Of a stretch of DNA of 64,000 bases, positions 1 through 12,333 are shown piece by piece. The stretch spans positions 1,922,001-1,986,000 of the forward strand of contig JAGMUV010000001.1 in NCBI GenBank assembly GCA_020744425.1. The letters run 5' to 3'. The DNA comes from Dactylonectria macrodidyma (taxonomy: Eukaryota; Ascomycota; Sordariomycetes; Hypocreales; Nectriaceae). Position 1 is the first letter of the stretch; each line of letters begins with the position of its first letter. A model generated the notes under the pieces. The model saw only the letters and a list, made by a program, of their open reading frames with translations, made no database searches and was not told where the DNA came from. The position numbers were made by a program, and so were the translations under genes.

Positions 1-668
1 CAACCGAGATGTCCAGACCCGTAAACGAGGCGATGCCTTTTGTTGCGGTAACTGCTTTCTCGCGTCCCACCCGCTGGTTCAACGGTTCCCAATTATAGTA
101 TTCGAGGTTCCGGCCGGTTCCCATTGCAAGCTCTAGTACGTGGCCGGTTGCCCGCTCGGAAAGACGCTCCCGTAGCTTCGTGATGCCCATCCACCATTCA
201 GGCATATTCAGCTCCTTGTCGAACTGCTCGGCATTTTCGCCTGTCAATGCTGGGGGCCGACCCGTCGGCGTGCTGTGCTCGCAAGGCCCGCTGCAGGGAG
301 GGCTCTTGAGAGAGGCGGTGACGGTGCCAACGACGTAGAAGCCGAGGGCACCGGCTAGGATAGCTGCACCAGAGAGTGGGAGCCATGTTGCGCGCCATAG
401 ATCGAGGATGGTTTCGGCCTGAGGGGGAGGAGGAGGGGGAGGGGTCGAAGCAGGGGGTGGCTTCCTGTAGGCCATAGAGGTTAGCAGGTGAGAATTGCAG
501 AAGGGTTTCGGACGTTGGAGTGTACGGCTTGTAGGGCCTGGTGATCTTGGGTACCACCTTGGCCGGCCCTGGCTTCGAGGCGGCACGAGGGGCTCGCGAG
601 ACGGTGCTTGCCAGACGCCATTGAGGACGTGCGACCCTTGCAACGAGGCCTCGAGACGGTACGATCAT
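1..668 (-). CDS. OMS1: Oms1-like mitochondrial SAM methyltransferase, N-terminal part
   Basis: Partial gene running off the left edge. Proposed exons are 668..526 and 464..1, with an intron at 525..465 (GTACAC...CTACAG, TGCTAAC branch point). Splicing joins TAC AAG CC to GAAG in frame and gives a proline-rich linker. The start at 668 gives an Arg/Ser-rich, acid-free N-terminus typical of a mitochondrial presequence. Then come the linker, one hydrophobic segment (LSGAAILAGALGFYVV), a conserved MPEWWMG stretch, and the SAM-binding motif I region (VLELAMGTGRN), with TGLDIS just before the edge. In yeast, Oms1 is an inner-membrane methyltransferase-like protein linked to respiratory function. The family assignment rests on this order of presequence, single membrane segment and class I methyltransferase fold. 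An in-frame ATG at 728 would add 20 residues. The C-terminal half is outside the window. Confidence 0.8.
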
Positions 669-1070
669 CGGAGCAGCTAGCCGGTGAGCTTCTGGGGTGT
701 CGTCGGGAGGAATTGGCGATGCGCGCAAGGGCGGCGGGCCGTTGCAGGGCTTGCGGCACTTGAGATTTCGCGATACGGCTTTGTGATCTCGACTGTGGCA
801 CGGAAAATGGCGATTAGGTTCTCCGATAGCGGGTCGGCTCCAGCCGACAGGTGCCGGCTCGGAAAAGTGGGTCTAATCATTGGAAGGTCACAGTCCATGC
901 TTTGGGTGCATCTCGAAGCGTGAATGGAGCCAACCGAACTTGTGACTTACAACATTGCAACTGGCGCGTCTTTGGACCTTTTCTTAGCCATCACCACCAA
1001 GGGAGCCTCTTTTTGTCATAAAAACGCGTCCTACTGAGCATTGTTTCGCCTTTTCAACTGTGACGCGAAC
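669..1070. promoter_or_regulatory. shared divergent promoter region
   Basis: About 400 bp separate the start codons of two divergently transcribed genes, the Oms1-like methyltransferase and the IMPACT-family gene. No credible coding potential is seen. It presumably holds both promoters; no individual factor site can be assigned with confidence. Confidence 0.5.
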
Positions 1071-2624
1071 ATGGCAAGCCAAAATGATTTGCAAGAGCTT
1101 CTGAGACTGCTCACGGCCCGCAAGATGTCGATGATGGCCGCAATGGGGCAGGTTAAAGCCCTCCAGGCCAAGAATCTCCGGAGGTCTGCTCTCACTCGTC
1201 TCATATCCATGAACTCAGGCTGACGCATGTCTGAGCCTCTCAGTATCGCGCAGATTGCCGAAGCGCCACTGGCCACCGTCGAGGAAGCCCTCGCCGGTGA
1301 TGCCAAAGCAGCAAAGAGCTTGCACACGGCCTGCAAGGGCCACGGGAAGAAATCCAATAAGCGGGCTGCCGAGGGCAGCGCCTCTACCAACGATGCCAAG
1401 AAGCCTCGGTTGGAAGCGACCCGTCGTGATCTGGATTACGGCGCCATGTCGGCGGACGACCTTGAGGCGGCGCTCGAGCTGCCGTTGACGGAGGATGAGG
1501 AGATGATACGCGAGACTTCCGTAGAGACGAACCGGGCACCCCTGGTGCTGGCTTTTGTCGTGGAGTTGTTGCGCTTCACAATGCCGGAGCAACCGCCAAG
1601 CAGTCGTCTGAGTCTCGCACAAGCGGTGGTGAGCCTCAACTCGCGATCCAAAGCCGTGAGTATAGGGATTGAGAAGCCAGGGAAGGAGGAGCCGCTCTCC
1701 GAGGGCCAACCGAGGGTGAGTGTCATGAGTCGCCAAGTCCCGGTTCTAAAGCGTGGTGGTTACTCCTGGTCTGGCTCTTCACAACCCACTTCCTCAACCT
1801 CGTCGTCTTCTTCAGCTACCGTCAAGGCCAGTCAACCAAAAACTGGCAAATGGGCGGCAAGTCAGAAGCTGTCCTCGAGAGGTTCTGTTTTTATCGCCCA
1901 TGCCACTCCCGTATTTTCTCCGACAGCTCGTGCGAACCTCGTCAAGTCATTGATGGACGAGAAGCCGGAGCTAGAGACAGCAACACACAATGCCTGGGCG
2001 GTTCGTACCACATATGGCAATTCGCCTCTGAAACAAGAGGCATCGTTCGACGACGGGGAATCGGGCTGCGGTAACTTCTTGCTTCAGCAACTGCGCGAAC
2101 TTGATATAAGCAACACCCTCGTCGTTCTGACGCGGTGGTACGGCGGCGTCATGCTAGGACCAGATCGTTGGAGACTCATGCGTGAGTGTGTCAATGACGC
2201 GTTGTCCGCTCAGCGGCGAACATGGAGTCTCTCTGGGGAGGCTCTCTGGGCGCTTGACATGCAGGATACACGGCCTTCAACTTCGACGGTCGGAATGCCC
2301 ATTCATAGACCCGAGGCAGCACGAAACTATCTCCTGCGGTCGTTTGGGTCAGCGCAGGGGACGGAGCCAAGCAAGAAGACCGTGACGGCGGCGAACGAGG
2401 AGCGATTGGAGAACTTGGGTCGGCTGCTAGGTGCTCTGCGGTTACTTTTCGCGAGCTGGGCTGGGGTTCTCAGTCGCGATGAATTGGATCGGAGGGCGTG
2501 GAACTGGTATATCACAGTCCGACCGGACGTAGACGCCGGACCGGCTGGATGGGGTGCCAAGGGGACGCTCAGGCTGGAGAGGATTCTGGACTTGCGGCGT
2601 AAGGACGCGGCAAAAGAGGCATAA
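1071..2624 (+). CDS. IMPACT/UPF0029-family protein
   Basis: Two exons, 1071..1183 and 1244..2624, predict 497 aa. The 60-bp intron (GTCTGC...CTCTCAG, CTGAC branch point) is needed to join an N-terminal helical segment (SQNDLQELLRLLTARKMSMM) to the rest; without it the first reading frame stops at 1223. The middle of the protein, roughly residues 235-350, is the IMPACT/UPF0029 fold. Diagnostic stretches are RGSVFIAHATPVFSPTARAN, THNAWAVRTTYG, GCGNFLLQQL and VVLTRWYGGVMLGPDRWRLM. Yeast Yih1 and mammalian IMPACT use a related domain to restrain Gcn2 signalling, but they pair it with an RWD domain, which is not visible here. A direct role in the Gcn2 pathway is therefore not implied. The N-terminal third is acidic and Ser-rich, probably disordered. 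The C-terminal 100 residues (WAGVLSRDELDRRAWNWY) resemble the tail of filamentous fungal members. Confidence 0.85.
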
Positions 2625-3343
2625 CCTGACGCTCTATCTTCTCAACTGGGACCGTGTAGTGTTGAGTACTTCTTACTTTGTGTATATGTATCCAAGTCGT
2701 ATGATATCGGGATGTGCCGCCGTGTGGCACAGGGGAGGGGTGGCATACAGGGATTGTCTGTAACCGGGAGGTGGTGAATGCTACGGCGAGAAATGATCTT
2801 CCGCGAATTTGGATCAGTTTCAATTGCCGTAGGGGGATGCTAAATGAGATGGACAGTGTCGGCAGTTCAGTGTCGTGTCGTTTTGTGCTTGACAGTCGGG
2901 CATTTCGTGAGTTGGTCTAGGGTAGTTTCGGTGGTGTAATGCACAGAACCAGTACCTATGCTTTGTGCGATTTGACAGCTTTTCGAATATTTGTGTGTCC
3001 CAACGGACTTAGAGCTGTTGATTAAGCTGTTTATTTCAAGCATTTGGAGGGATTGTTTGCATTCGGGCCACGGAAAATCGTGGCTGGTGGTGGTTACTCT
3101 GTGCGGATGCACGCGGACATAAATGCCTCCATGGGTAACTCTCACCGGGTTCACGAACACTTCGCTTATAGACGGAGCAACTTAGAACTTTGCTTCATTG
3201 CAAGAGATTTCCACTTGCATGTCTAAAGAATTGACAGGTTGAAAGAGGTTCACTATTCCATGGTTTAATGGAGGGTAATTAGGACAATAAAATTAGCATT
3301 TTATACAATAATTAGAACTTGCCCCATCATATCAAGCCAATAA
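2625..3343. other. intergenic spacer, no gene seen
   Basis: About 700 bp between the IMPACT-family stop codon and the tRNA gene. It should include the 3' UTR of the former. I see no convincing coding stretch, repeat or RNA fold in it. Confidence 0.6.
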
Positions 3344-3425
3344 GGCGCAGTGGCAGAGTGGTCTAATGCGTATGACTAGAAATCATATCTCTTCGGAGGC
3401 GTCTGTTCGAATCAGGCCTGCGTCG
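3344..3425 (+). tRNA. tRNA-Ser (anticodon AGA)
   Basis: This 82-nt sequence folds as a class II tRNA. The acceptor stem GGCGCAG pairs with CTGCGTC (one G-T pair) and is followed by discriminator G. The anticodon stem TATGA/TCATA encloses loop CTAGAAA, so the anticodon is AGA and reads UCU serine codons. The variable arm CTCTTCGGAG is long, as expected for serine. The T-arm loop TTCGAAT sits on a GTCTG/CAGGC stem with one G-T wobble. No intron interrupts the anticodon loop and CCA is not encoded, as usual for nuclear eukaryotic genes. The internal A- and B-box regions are present (TGGCAGAGTGG, GTTCGAATC). It is probably functional, although the T stem departs slightly from the usual fungal consensus. 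Confidence 0.9.
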
Positions 3426-3439
3426 GCACGTTCGTGTTC

Positions 3440-3449
3440 TTTTTTTTTT
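3440..3449 (+). terminator. RNA polymerase III terminator of tRNA-Ser
   Basis: A run of ten T residues begins 15 nt after the 3' end of the tRNA on the coding strand, followed by a second run of eight T. Runs of this kind end Pol III transcripts. Confidence 0.75.
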
Positions 3450-3459
3450 GGTTTTTTTT

Positions 3460-3476
3460 GGGGGGGGGGGGGGGGG
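3460..3476. repeat. 17-base poly-G tract
   Basis: A homopolymer of 17 G directly follows two poly-T runs. A shorter C8 run lies near 3532. Its length may be uncertain because homopolymers are often misread. Confidence 0.8.
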
Positions 3477-4565
3477 TGAGAATTGTCCATAGAAATGGGT
3501 TGCATTTGCAATTTTTTTTTCGCTGGGCCATCCCCCCCCGCAAATATCACTTAAAAACTCTATATAGACAATTTGAGTTGCTATCATGCCTGCCATACGG
3601 TGTTGCCGCGAGGAGGTGAGGGGAAGCAGGAATGTTTACATTGCATGCACATGGCAACCGTGGAGACGAGACGCGGCGTATGCAGCTGCGGTCTCGCGGT
3701 GTAACCTTGATGACGGCAAGGCCGTGCATGTGTATTTTACATTGAATGCGCCATCCTTTCATTGAGAAGTGATTTTCTTTTGTCTCCGATCAATATAAAG
3801 CAACCAACAACAGCCCAGAGACAAATGCGAGACAAAGAATCGTCTCCCTCCCTCGTCGGTGCTTTATCGATAAGCACTTCAGCTGGCGCGTCTCTCGCCA
3901 ACCAACGCGTTTGTTGCCTGGGTACCTACAACCAGGCTTTGTGGTTCAGCGGTTGGCGGACTGGTTAGCGGGCTCGCCGGTTGCTGGTGCAGTGCTTACA
4001 GCTGCGTCGGTACCTGTAACTGGTTGTTTTCAATGCGGAGCAGGCCATGGCCCAAAAAGCACTCCAAGTAAACACAACAACATAATTTGCACAAGTCACC
4101 ATCATCACACACTGGAATCTCCCTCTGCCTCGACCAAATCTTCCGACCGCATCCACACCCACATTCCCTTCTCTCGCATCTGTCATCCCATGGCCAGCTT
4201 CTTCTGACCAGCCTTTCTCTGCCGGCTGCCCCTCCCCAGTCCCGAACATTCCCTCCCTTGCTTAGCCTTTAGGCTTCTCCCGCCCGCCGCGCTTCCAAAC
4301 CTCGAATTTCGATCAACCCCGCCCTTGTCTTCGAGGTCCCCCTTGCTGACCGATCCCACCTCAACCCCCACCTTCATCATCGACGACCAAGAGAAGGACG
4401 CCGACGACTGTGACGGCCATCGCTACTGGATATACCCTGACTGTTGCGACGCCTGTACGACGACGACTTCGGCGGTTGCTACGACGTATTCGAATCAGTT
4501 TCGCGTCTTTGAACCTTCCTGCTCCCTTTGACACCTCGCCCTGATCTCGCCACACATTTCCAACA
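3477..4565. promoter_or_regulatory. upstream region and CT-rich leader of cdc2
   Basis: About 1.1 kb without a gene. The last 450 bp (about 4,100-4,560) are strongly C/T-rich on the plus strand, the usual composition of core promoters and 5' UTRs of highly expressed filamentous-fungal genes. It leads directly into the cdc2 start codon. Confidence 0.5.
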
Positions 4566-5738
4566 ATGGAGAACTACCAAAAGCTGGAAAAGATCGGTGA
4601 AGGTGTGTTATGCCTGCATGCTGCGTACCTCGCATTGTCCTGCCTCGTTGGATTGCTCGCTGTCCTTGTAGCCTTGCGTGTCCCCCAACAAACCTCACCG
4701 CCGCGTCTTTGACACTGACCCTTGATTTGCTCCATAGGCACCTACGGTGTCGTTTACAAGGCCCGGGATCTTGCCAACAGTGGCCGTATCGTCGCCCTGA
4801 AGAAGATTCGACTCGAGGCTGAGGATGAGGGTGTTCCCAGTACTGCCATTCGCGAAATTTCTCTTCTCAAGGAGATACGTGACCCGAACATCGTTACCCT
4901 ATACAACATTGTCCATGCCGACGGCCACAAGTTGTATCTTGTTTTCGAGTTCCTCGACCTCGACCTGAAGAAGTACATGGAGTCACTCCCTGTCAGCGAT
5001 GGTGGTCGTGGCAAACCCCTGCCTGAGGGTTCCTCGACTCACCTGATGCATCTTGGCCTTGGCGACATGGTCGTCCGCAGGTTCATGATGCAGCTCTGCG
5101 ACGGAGTCAAGTATTGCCACTCACACCGTATCCTCCACCGCGACTTAAAGCCCCAGAACCTGCTCATCGACAAGGACGGCAACCTTAAACTGGCCGACTT
5201 CGGCCTTGCCCGTGCCTTTGGTGTACCCCTCCGCACCTACACCCATGAGGTCGTCACGCTGTGGTATCGAGCCCCCGAAATTCTGCTGGGCGGAAGACAA
5301 TATTCGACTGGTGTCGATATGTGGTCGGTGGGTTGTATCTTTGCCGAGATGTGCACCCGCAAGCCGTTGTTCCCCGGCGACTCAGAGATTGACGAGATCT
5401 TTAAGATCTTCAGGTGAGTAAACCACCTTGCTAAACTTCATCCGAGAAGATAACTAACAGAAACACTCAGAACTCTCGGAACCCCCTCAGAGGATCTGTG
5501 GCCTGGCGTCACCTCCTATCCCGACTTCAAATCATCCTTCCCCAAGTGGCAGCGCGACCCTCACGCGGTGTTATGTCACAGCCTTGATGACCAAGGCCTT
5601 GATCTTCTGGAGATGATGCTCGTCTACGACCCGGCTGGACGTATTTCTGCAAAGCAGGCGTGCAACCACCCTTACTTCGAGGACTACCTGGCAGAGCAGC
5701 AGGTGGCGACTGGCCGCGCGAATGGATATTACCACTAG
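4566..5738 (+). CDS. cdc2: cyclin-dependent kinase Cdc2/Cdk1
   Basis: Three exons, 4566..4602, 4738..5413 and 5471..5738, predict 326 aa, close to the usual length of fungal Cdc2. The first intron splits the glycine-rich loop codon (GEG|TYG), and the second falls between FR and TLGTPSE. Visible landmarks are the GEGTYGVVY loop with the inhibitory Thr14/Tyr15 pair, catalytic Lys34 (ALKKI), the cyclin-binding PSTAIRE helix at 46-52, the [10 protein letters not shown] catalytic loop, DFGLARAFG, and the activation segment with the phosphorylatable Thr in [14 protein letters not shown]. The short insertion after the fifth strand ([15 protein letters not shown]) is typical of filamentous ascomycetes. 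The protein is the master serine/threonine kinase of G1/S and G2/M in the nucleus. It partners B-type cyclins rather than the Pcl-type cyclin encoded about 10 kb downstream. Confidence 0.97.
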
Positions 5739-8700
5739 AAGGGGTACCCGCCTGGCCCATACCCATTCGTGCGCTGAAGATCTCCCAATCAGCCGGTGAG
5801 CTATTGGGGGGTAGTATCCTCTAAATCTCCTTTTTAGGATACAAATGAAATCTCCGAACCTTGCCAAGGGAAGGTGATTTCGTAATTGATATCAACACGG
5901 CAATAAAAATACCAAGACAAACAGACATGCACGGGACATTGCAGTTCAGGAGGCTTACCCAGGAACTCTGTTGCTTTTGCTTTACTCATTTTTGTACGCC
6001 TCTTTTGCACGACTTCCTACCGACTCCGCCTGTGCTAAACGCCCACGTTCGTTAGAAGCTGACGCTGCTCGTGGATTGATTGTCGACCCGTCTCGAGAGA
6101 TCGGAACGACATCGTGGAGGGACAACAAAGGGACCCAACGCTAACAAGGCTGACTGGACAGAGGCTTGGGTGGATGTGAGACTAGGTCGGAGCAAGGCTG
6201 GACCGCTTGTGAGAGAGGGTGGCATTTCCTTTTGCTTGGTTCGAGTGTACAGAGTAGATGGGGCATACTATGATTTGGCTCCCGATACTACAGGGTAGGG
6301 TAATCAATGACACGAAACCAATCACGATGATGACGATGACGATGATGTGTGAAGTAACATGCCTACAGCGTGGGTGGCTAAGAGTTAGAAAGCCCGATAT
6401 GCGTCCTGATCCTGTGAGTGATGACCAACAGTTCACAACCAACAACGAGTGCGAATAGGTCAAAGAAGGCCGCATATGCAAGGCTGCGCCTAGCCTATCT
6501 ACCAAACCGTTGGGATCTGATGCTGAAGGACTGGAGCTATGGAATTGGGGATTTTGCATAGCCACGGCCACTTGGAACGGACATGATCCTTCGTCGTTCC
6601 GTTGTTGGCTGTCAGGACGGATCACGGCGGAAGAAACAATCCTTCATCTCGGAACACTGGAGTCTTCAACGTCAGTCCCAAACCCAAGCGCCTTTGGAAG
6701 TCGACAGCCAAGTAATTAAGATTACGACTGCTTGTATAGGTGCCTGCTGGACATGCTTGTCGATGCCTATCGGTTGCCGCTCGGATGCGAAGCGCCCATG
6801 GATGGGTGAGGTTTCAGTCAGTAAGCGCCCATAGCGGGGACACCTTGGGCATAGGATTCAGCGCCGCAACTTCTGCTTCACTGTAATTACAGTACACATA
6901 TGCGCTGTGTTCTATTTCTAGGCAGTCCTACGGGCCACAAGCGCCTGCGTCGGAGATTGGAGACTGAATGAAATGCTGTTGGCTGCTGAAACGCGGCGCT
7001 TCTGGTGGGTTGTTGTTTACTTAGGCGCCCGGATGGGGAACGGCAGTCAAAGCGGTTTGGGCTGGGAGCGTTTCAGGATTTTCGGAGTTGGGAGAACCGA
7101 ACCTGTGGAACCTAAATGCATGCGTCTGGCTGGGGCTACTGGGGGTCGTCTACGATTTGCCTGTCAGATGGCGGATGGAAGGATTGAAGGATTGCTGATT
7201 TGGGTTGTTCGTGGCATGGAAGAACCTGGGGAGGCAGCCTGGCTAGCACGAAGCCTAAGCGCCCGCGTCACCAAAAATACACCACCAGCAGGTGATTATG
7301 CTATGGGTAGGTTTCTCAACGGCAAAGAGGAGCCAAAAGTTACGGCATGGTCGTTTGAGGTGCCTGACCCGAAAAAAAGGACGAACCCCAACACTGCTGA
7401 AATGCACGCTTGAAACACCGGGAGCTACTGCAAGCCGGGCCAAGATTTCGAGGTACGCTGGCTCTGTGCGGCGGTGCAGAAGAAGCAAGAGAGACGATCC
7501 CTCTCGGCGTGTCCCGAAGAGCCGAGGCCGCTGGCGCCGGACCCTCACTGGGTTTTCGGGTGGAGAATTTCTTGGCCGGAGGCAGCCGGCGAAGTGGACG
7601 GACCGACCAACAGCGGGAGGATTCATCACTGGCCGAGGGGTAAACCTGCGGTTAGTGAGGAATAGGATCGCAACGGTAATTGATGATTGATGGTTGGTGA
7701 TTCATAATGGATAACAGATGATGGGATTTCCCCTTGTGGGTACGTAGATTTATTTTTGCGCGTGGTTGGGATTAGATTGCTTGTCAGCACCTAATTCGAT
7801 GCCGTTGCGTGTTCGATACGAGGTGATTGTTCGTATCGTAACGATACGGGAGTGCTACTCCAGATCGAGTCAAACAAGATCCTGACAGCACCGGTATCGC
7901 ATTGTCAAATCGAGCAGCAAGACTCATCTCAACAAACAGTCCGTGAATTCAACACGTGCGGAGTCACATACTCACTCCCTCCCCCGCATGAGCTCTAGAA
8001 CGAGCTCCAGCACCATCGTGACCGGGCAGTCATGAGGACAGAACCCACGATGATGGATACCACGACATCCAGCCCCTCAATGCTAAAAACCCCCCTCCCC
8101 CGGTCGCACGACATGCCCGTCAACGAGACTACCAGGGGCATCGTCCACCCCGCAGTTGGCTGCCAGGCTGGTTGAAAAGCATCGCTGACGCTGGGACGGT
8201 GTGGCTGGTGATGTTGGTCATGATGGCGGACGCTCTGGACATGCATTGACGGACAACGGTCACAATGCAACAGGCCGACAGCCAGGAGGCAAAAGAGTCA
8301 CTTGACCTGGGTCTTCCCGAGTTTGGGTGCATAATTGCTGGGCATGCAGCGGGTGGAGATCTGCGCTAGGGAAACGGCGGTAGGGCCAGTTTCCTGGCCC
8401 GGCAGCATTACCGGACTCACCAACCCTTCCCACAGCCTTATCGACTAATTCTTATTTGATTAGCTCCATTACCGGGGGCACATCGGACCCTTGGCGAAGG
8501 CAGGCCTCGTCTGGTTCTCTGGCAAATGGCGACACCGCAGGGGCGAACAACTCACGGGCCATGAAACACGTCGGGCCATCTGGCATTGACTGGTGGTGAG
8601 GATACGTAGATTGGAGAGTCGCAGTGCATTGTGTGGGCGACGCACGCAGTAGTCGTGTCGTATGGTTTCGCACAGGCGGTGAATGGCTTTCCGCCAACAA

Positions 8701-10970
8701 ACCAACATTTGAAAACTCCATCGCAGCTGCGCCCAGTGTATTGCGGCGGTGCTAGCTTCAAACTTCACGATTACGCATCGCGAAGTTTGAAGACGGATAA
8801 TAGCATGACGATATTGGTGGTATTTTCGCATAGCACGGAGCATCGGCCACTCTGTCTGCGACGAGCAGGCCTCGTCGTCCTCATGTCGTCATAGTCCGCG
8901 TGGCTGCCTCGCCACCTACTAGCCACAAGCATGGTGGATCCCCGGGCATGAGCCACAGCTTGTCTGCGTAACCTTTTTTTTCTTGGACCGCGGCACGGAG
9001 TCTGAGCGGCGCCGACGCCGATGGCTTTGGGAAAGCCTGTTGGAACTGCGGTCGTGCAGGTGCCTTACTGCGCTCTTTGCCTCTGCCTTGATTTGCACGC
9101 AGGGCTTTTGACTTTTTATCCCCCAATGACAAATGCAGGGAACACTCAAGAAAATTCAGCCAAAAGCTGCGGCCATCAGGGATGCCAAGACCTTGGGTTT
9201 GCCTCCGCGCCCACCATGCCGCGTGGTCGGACCTAGGCTGAGCAGGCAGAGCCAATCACGATGCGTGGATGCCCGTGTTTGACAGCAGAACCGGGAGGTG
9301 GGCGGGCGAATCTGGGGGTGGAGGGGCGGCCTACATACGCACTTGGCACTTGGGATGGGCGGGAATACGAAAGCCTGCAGGGGGTTTGGTTTCCCGTTCT
9401 TCGTTTGCTTCAGCAGGGCTTCAGGGGTTAGGGGTTGGCAATGGGGAGAGAATGGGATGCAATTTTTGCGCATTGCGTTGGTGTTGAGTTGGTGGGTAGA
9501 TGGATACCTGTTGGAGGCGCGGACTCGTGGCCGTTTGTCGATGATCATCAACAAGTCTAGTTTGGGGCATGAATTGCGAGGAGGCCGGGTCTTGGGTCCG
9601 GGGCGGTGAAGAGAGCGAAGTGGGATGCCACCAAAGGCGAAAGTCCCCGGCACCACAAAACGAAAGAAGAGGTTTGTTTAGAATCAAGGACGAATGAATC
9701 ATCCATCAGGTGTCTCCCGGAGAAGAGGAACAAAACGACAATCGAGGCTGATTCCGAAAAGGGACGGCATCGGCCAGATGCATTCATATCCGTCAAAAAC
9801 CTAAAAACTCTTTTTGTTAATGATCCCAAGACAAGCATCCGGCGGTCCGTTTGAACGACTTGAAGCTCCGCAGTTGGTATTGTGGCTGGCGGACGGACGC
9901 GGCAACGGGGCCTGCGCTGGAGGCGTCTGGGCTTGGACTTTTGGGAAGACGCAAAGTGGGCCGGGTTGATGGGATGGAGATGGATATGGAGATAGAGATG
10001 GGTGGTGTGGATATCGACGCTACTGGAAAGGCACCCAATGCCAAAAGAAAACCCTTGATTGCGAACCTGCAAAGTCCCGCGATTGGAGGGCGCCGTGGGA
10101 CGATGTTAGGGGATTGCTGTACCGGTACGAACCTCGTTTCGTTCGTTGGCATGCACGCAAACCCTTTCATACACTAATGATTGGTGATTTTATCGCGATG
10201 CCGCTCTTGCCCATGTCCGACTATCTGAGGTTCCAAGGTTCGAGGCCCATGAGTCCCACGATCCTTTTCAAGGTTTCTTCCCCTCCTCGACAGACGAAAC
10301 CCTTGGGCTCGAGCACAGCACAAAGCCCCCTCCCCCACCTGCTGGACAATCTCGAATCCATCACCTGGCATTCCGCGGGGCCAACCCCTCGCCCCAGTAA
10401 AAGTACCGACGCGACCCGCTGATACGTCTGTCCGTCTTCGTCTGAGCCCTGCCCTCCCACCCAATGCAACCCCCCCTCTCCATTCCTCAAACGGGCTGCT
10501 CCCGAGGTGCGAGTAGCGCTCTCCGATGGGCTGGACACGGAGTTTTGGAGCGGGCGCTGGGTGTTGTGCAGGGGGAAGGGGGTTGATGACAGGGACACTG
10601 TACATGTGTGAAGCAATCAAAGGGGCTGACTGAGACAACTGGGGGCTTGTGTTTGATCATCGTGTTCGGATGGTTTGAAAAGAAAAACCTGATATTGAAA
10701 ACAAATGTGTCGGGTGGGCTATGAACGATCGGAAGGGGGCCTGCAGCGGAGGTGCATCGACAGGGTCACGATGCGAATTATTGAGAGTCGAATTCCTTCA
10801 ACTGGCGAGGGATGCGACAATGGTGCGAATCCTGGAGGGCGGGACTGGCTGCACTGCTTACTCTCTTCCTGCCACCGAATAACCTCACATCCTGTGCAGT
10901 ACGCATTAGACTATTTCTCAACAAACACACAAAACATGCCGATCTGCGTGCCCCAGTCTTGGAAAGCTGG

Positions 10971-11013
10971 ACGAGACCAGACGAGACGAGACGAGACCAG
11001 ACGAGACCAGACC
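10971..11013. repeat. ACGAGACCAG short tandem repeat
   Basis: Imperfect tandem units of ACGAG and ACGAGACCAG fill about 43 bp in the gene-poor region between cdc2 and the cyclin gene. Confidence 0.8.
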
Positions 11014-12307
11014 AAGCTGGAGACAGCGACATCAAACACCAGGCGTCCAGATCCGTGAAAGCTTCGCGGGGTCTGGCTGACAGGCTTGGGTCGACTGGCT
11101 GGGGGTCTGGGTTTTGGATGAATGACCTGCAGCATCGCAGGGGGGGCCACAGGGATTCGCGATTGATAGATCACCAATCGATGCTTGAAGGACAGGCTGT
11201 CGCTCGTTAGCGGCCCCCTTCTTCAGACCCTAGCAGCCCCCCGGCCCATCAAGCCCTCCTCCCCTTCCCCTCGTCCCATGTGAGTCCCAGCCCAGTCCCA
11301 ATCCAGCCGAGGACTTTGTTGGTGCTCCGTAACTCCCTGGATCTAGAGCCTATTGTGCTCCAGCTTGGCGTAGATAGACTCCTTCCCAGCGAGAGTAGGG
11401 TTTGAAATCTCGCCCAAACATTTGGGTTTCTCCCAACCGTGTGGAACTCGCTCTGAGCGAACCGCTCACCTGCTAGCCCAGTCTACCGTGACACCGTCTT
11501 GGGCATTGACATTGCTGGAATGTGACCGGGAGGCACGCATCCTGCGGTTTCTAGACTACCACCCTCCTCCCTCCATCTGCCTCCCATCGATCTATCACAA
11601 TACGCTTTCGGGCACCATCAGCGCCGGGAGACCGATCGAGGGCTGCCGCCACAAGGAGACTCGATGAAGCGTTCGGGAGTCTGAGCTTTGGGATGTGGCT
11701 GGCGAACGTGCTCGATGGTCCCCGGGGGCCGGAGCTGGAGCCAAGTTACCCCCTTCCCCAGACGCGGGTCTGCTTGGCTGGTTGGGCTTGGACGGCGACG
11801 GCGACGGCGGGCTGGCTGACACCCGGGTATGGAGATGAAGGCAATTAATCGGTAGCGGCGGAACCTACGAATCGGGAGGCGTCCTGCCTATTGCTCACTA
11901 AATAGCTAGAACCTGAAGATGGGTTAGGTTGAAATTATTGCGGAATGGATCTTGTGTTTTTTGTGATGGCTTCGCGGTGGGCTGGCTGACTATTGATTGC
12001 GGAGTGGGCATTACGAGGCGGCGGCGCTGAGTCGTTTCCACTGGACCTTGCTTTATCACAATAGCACAATGCAATGTAACCGAAGAAAAAGCAACCTGCC
12101 TCTGTGCGTGGTGAAGGAGGCGGCTGGAACATTTCAGGCGGGCGACCTAGGTACCTAACTAGTCTCAGGCGATCCCCAAATGTGCGTCACATCTCACCCA
12201 AGGCTATTGTTTGACTAGCATTGTAATTAATTTTTGTTTTCAACCTCTCCACCGTTTTGCCCTTTCCCGTTCGCCTCGTATTCGAACGTGTTTGTCTCTT
12301 GGTGTTC

Positions 12308-12333
12308 CTGCTGCTGCTGCTGCTGCTGCTGCT
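12308..12333. repeat. CTG trinucleotide repeat
   Basis: Eight consecutive CTG units, followed by CTACTACTG. It lies outside any supported gene. Confidence 0.85.

Noticed and set aside
9557..10072. 171-codon minus-strand open frame in the gene desert
   Set aside because: No recognisable motif, irregular composition, no splice-joined continuation, no conservation argument.
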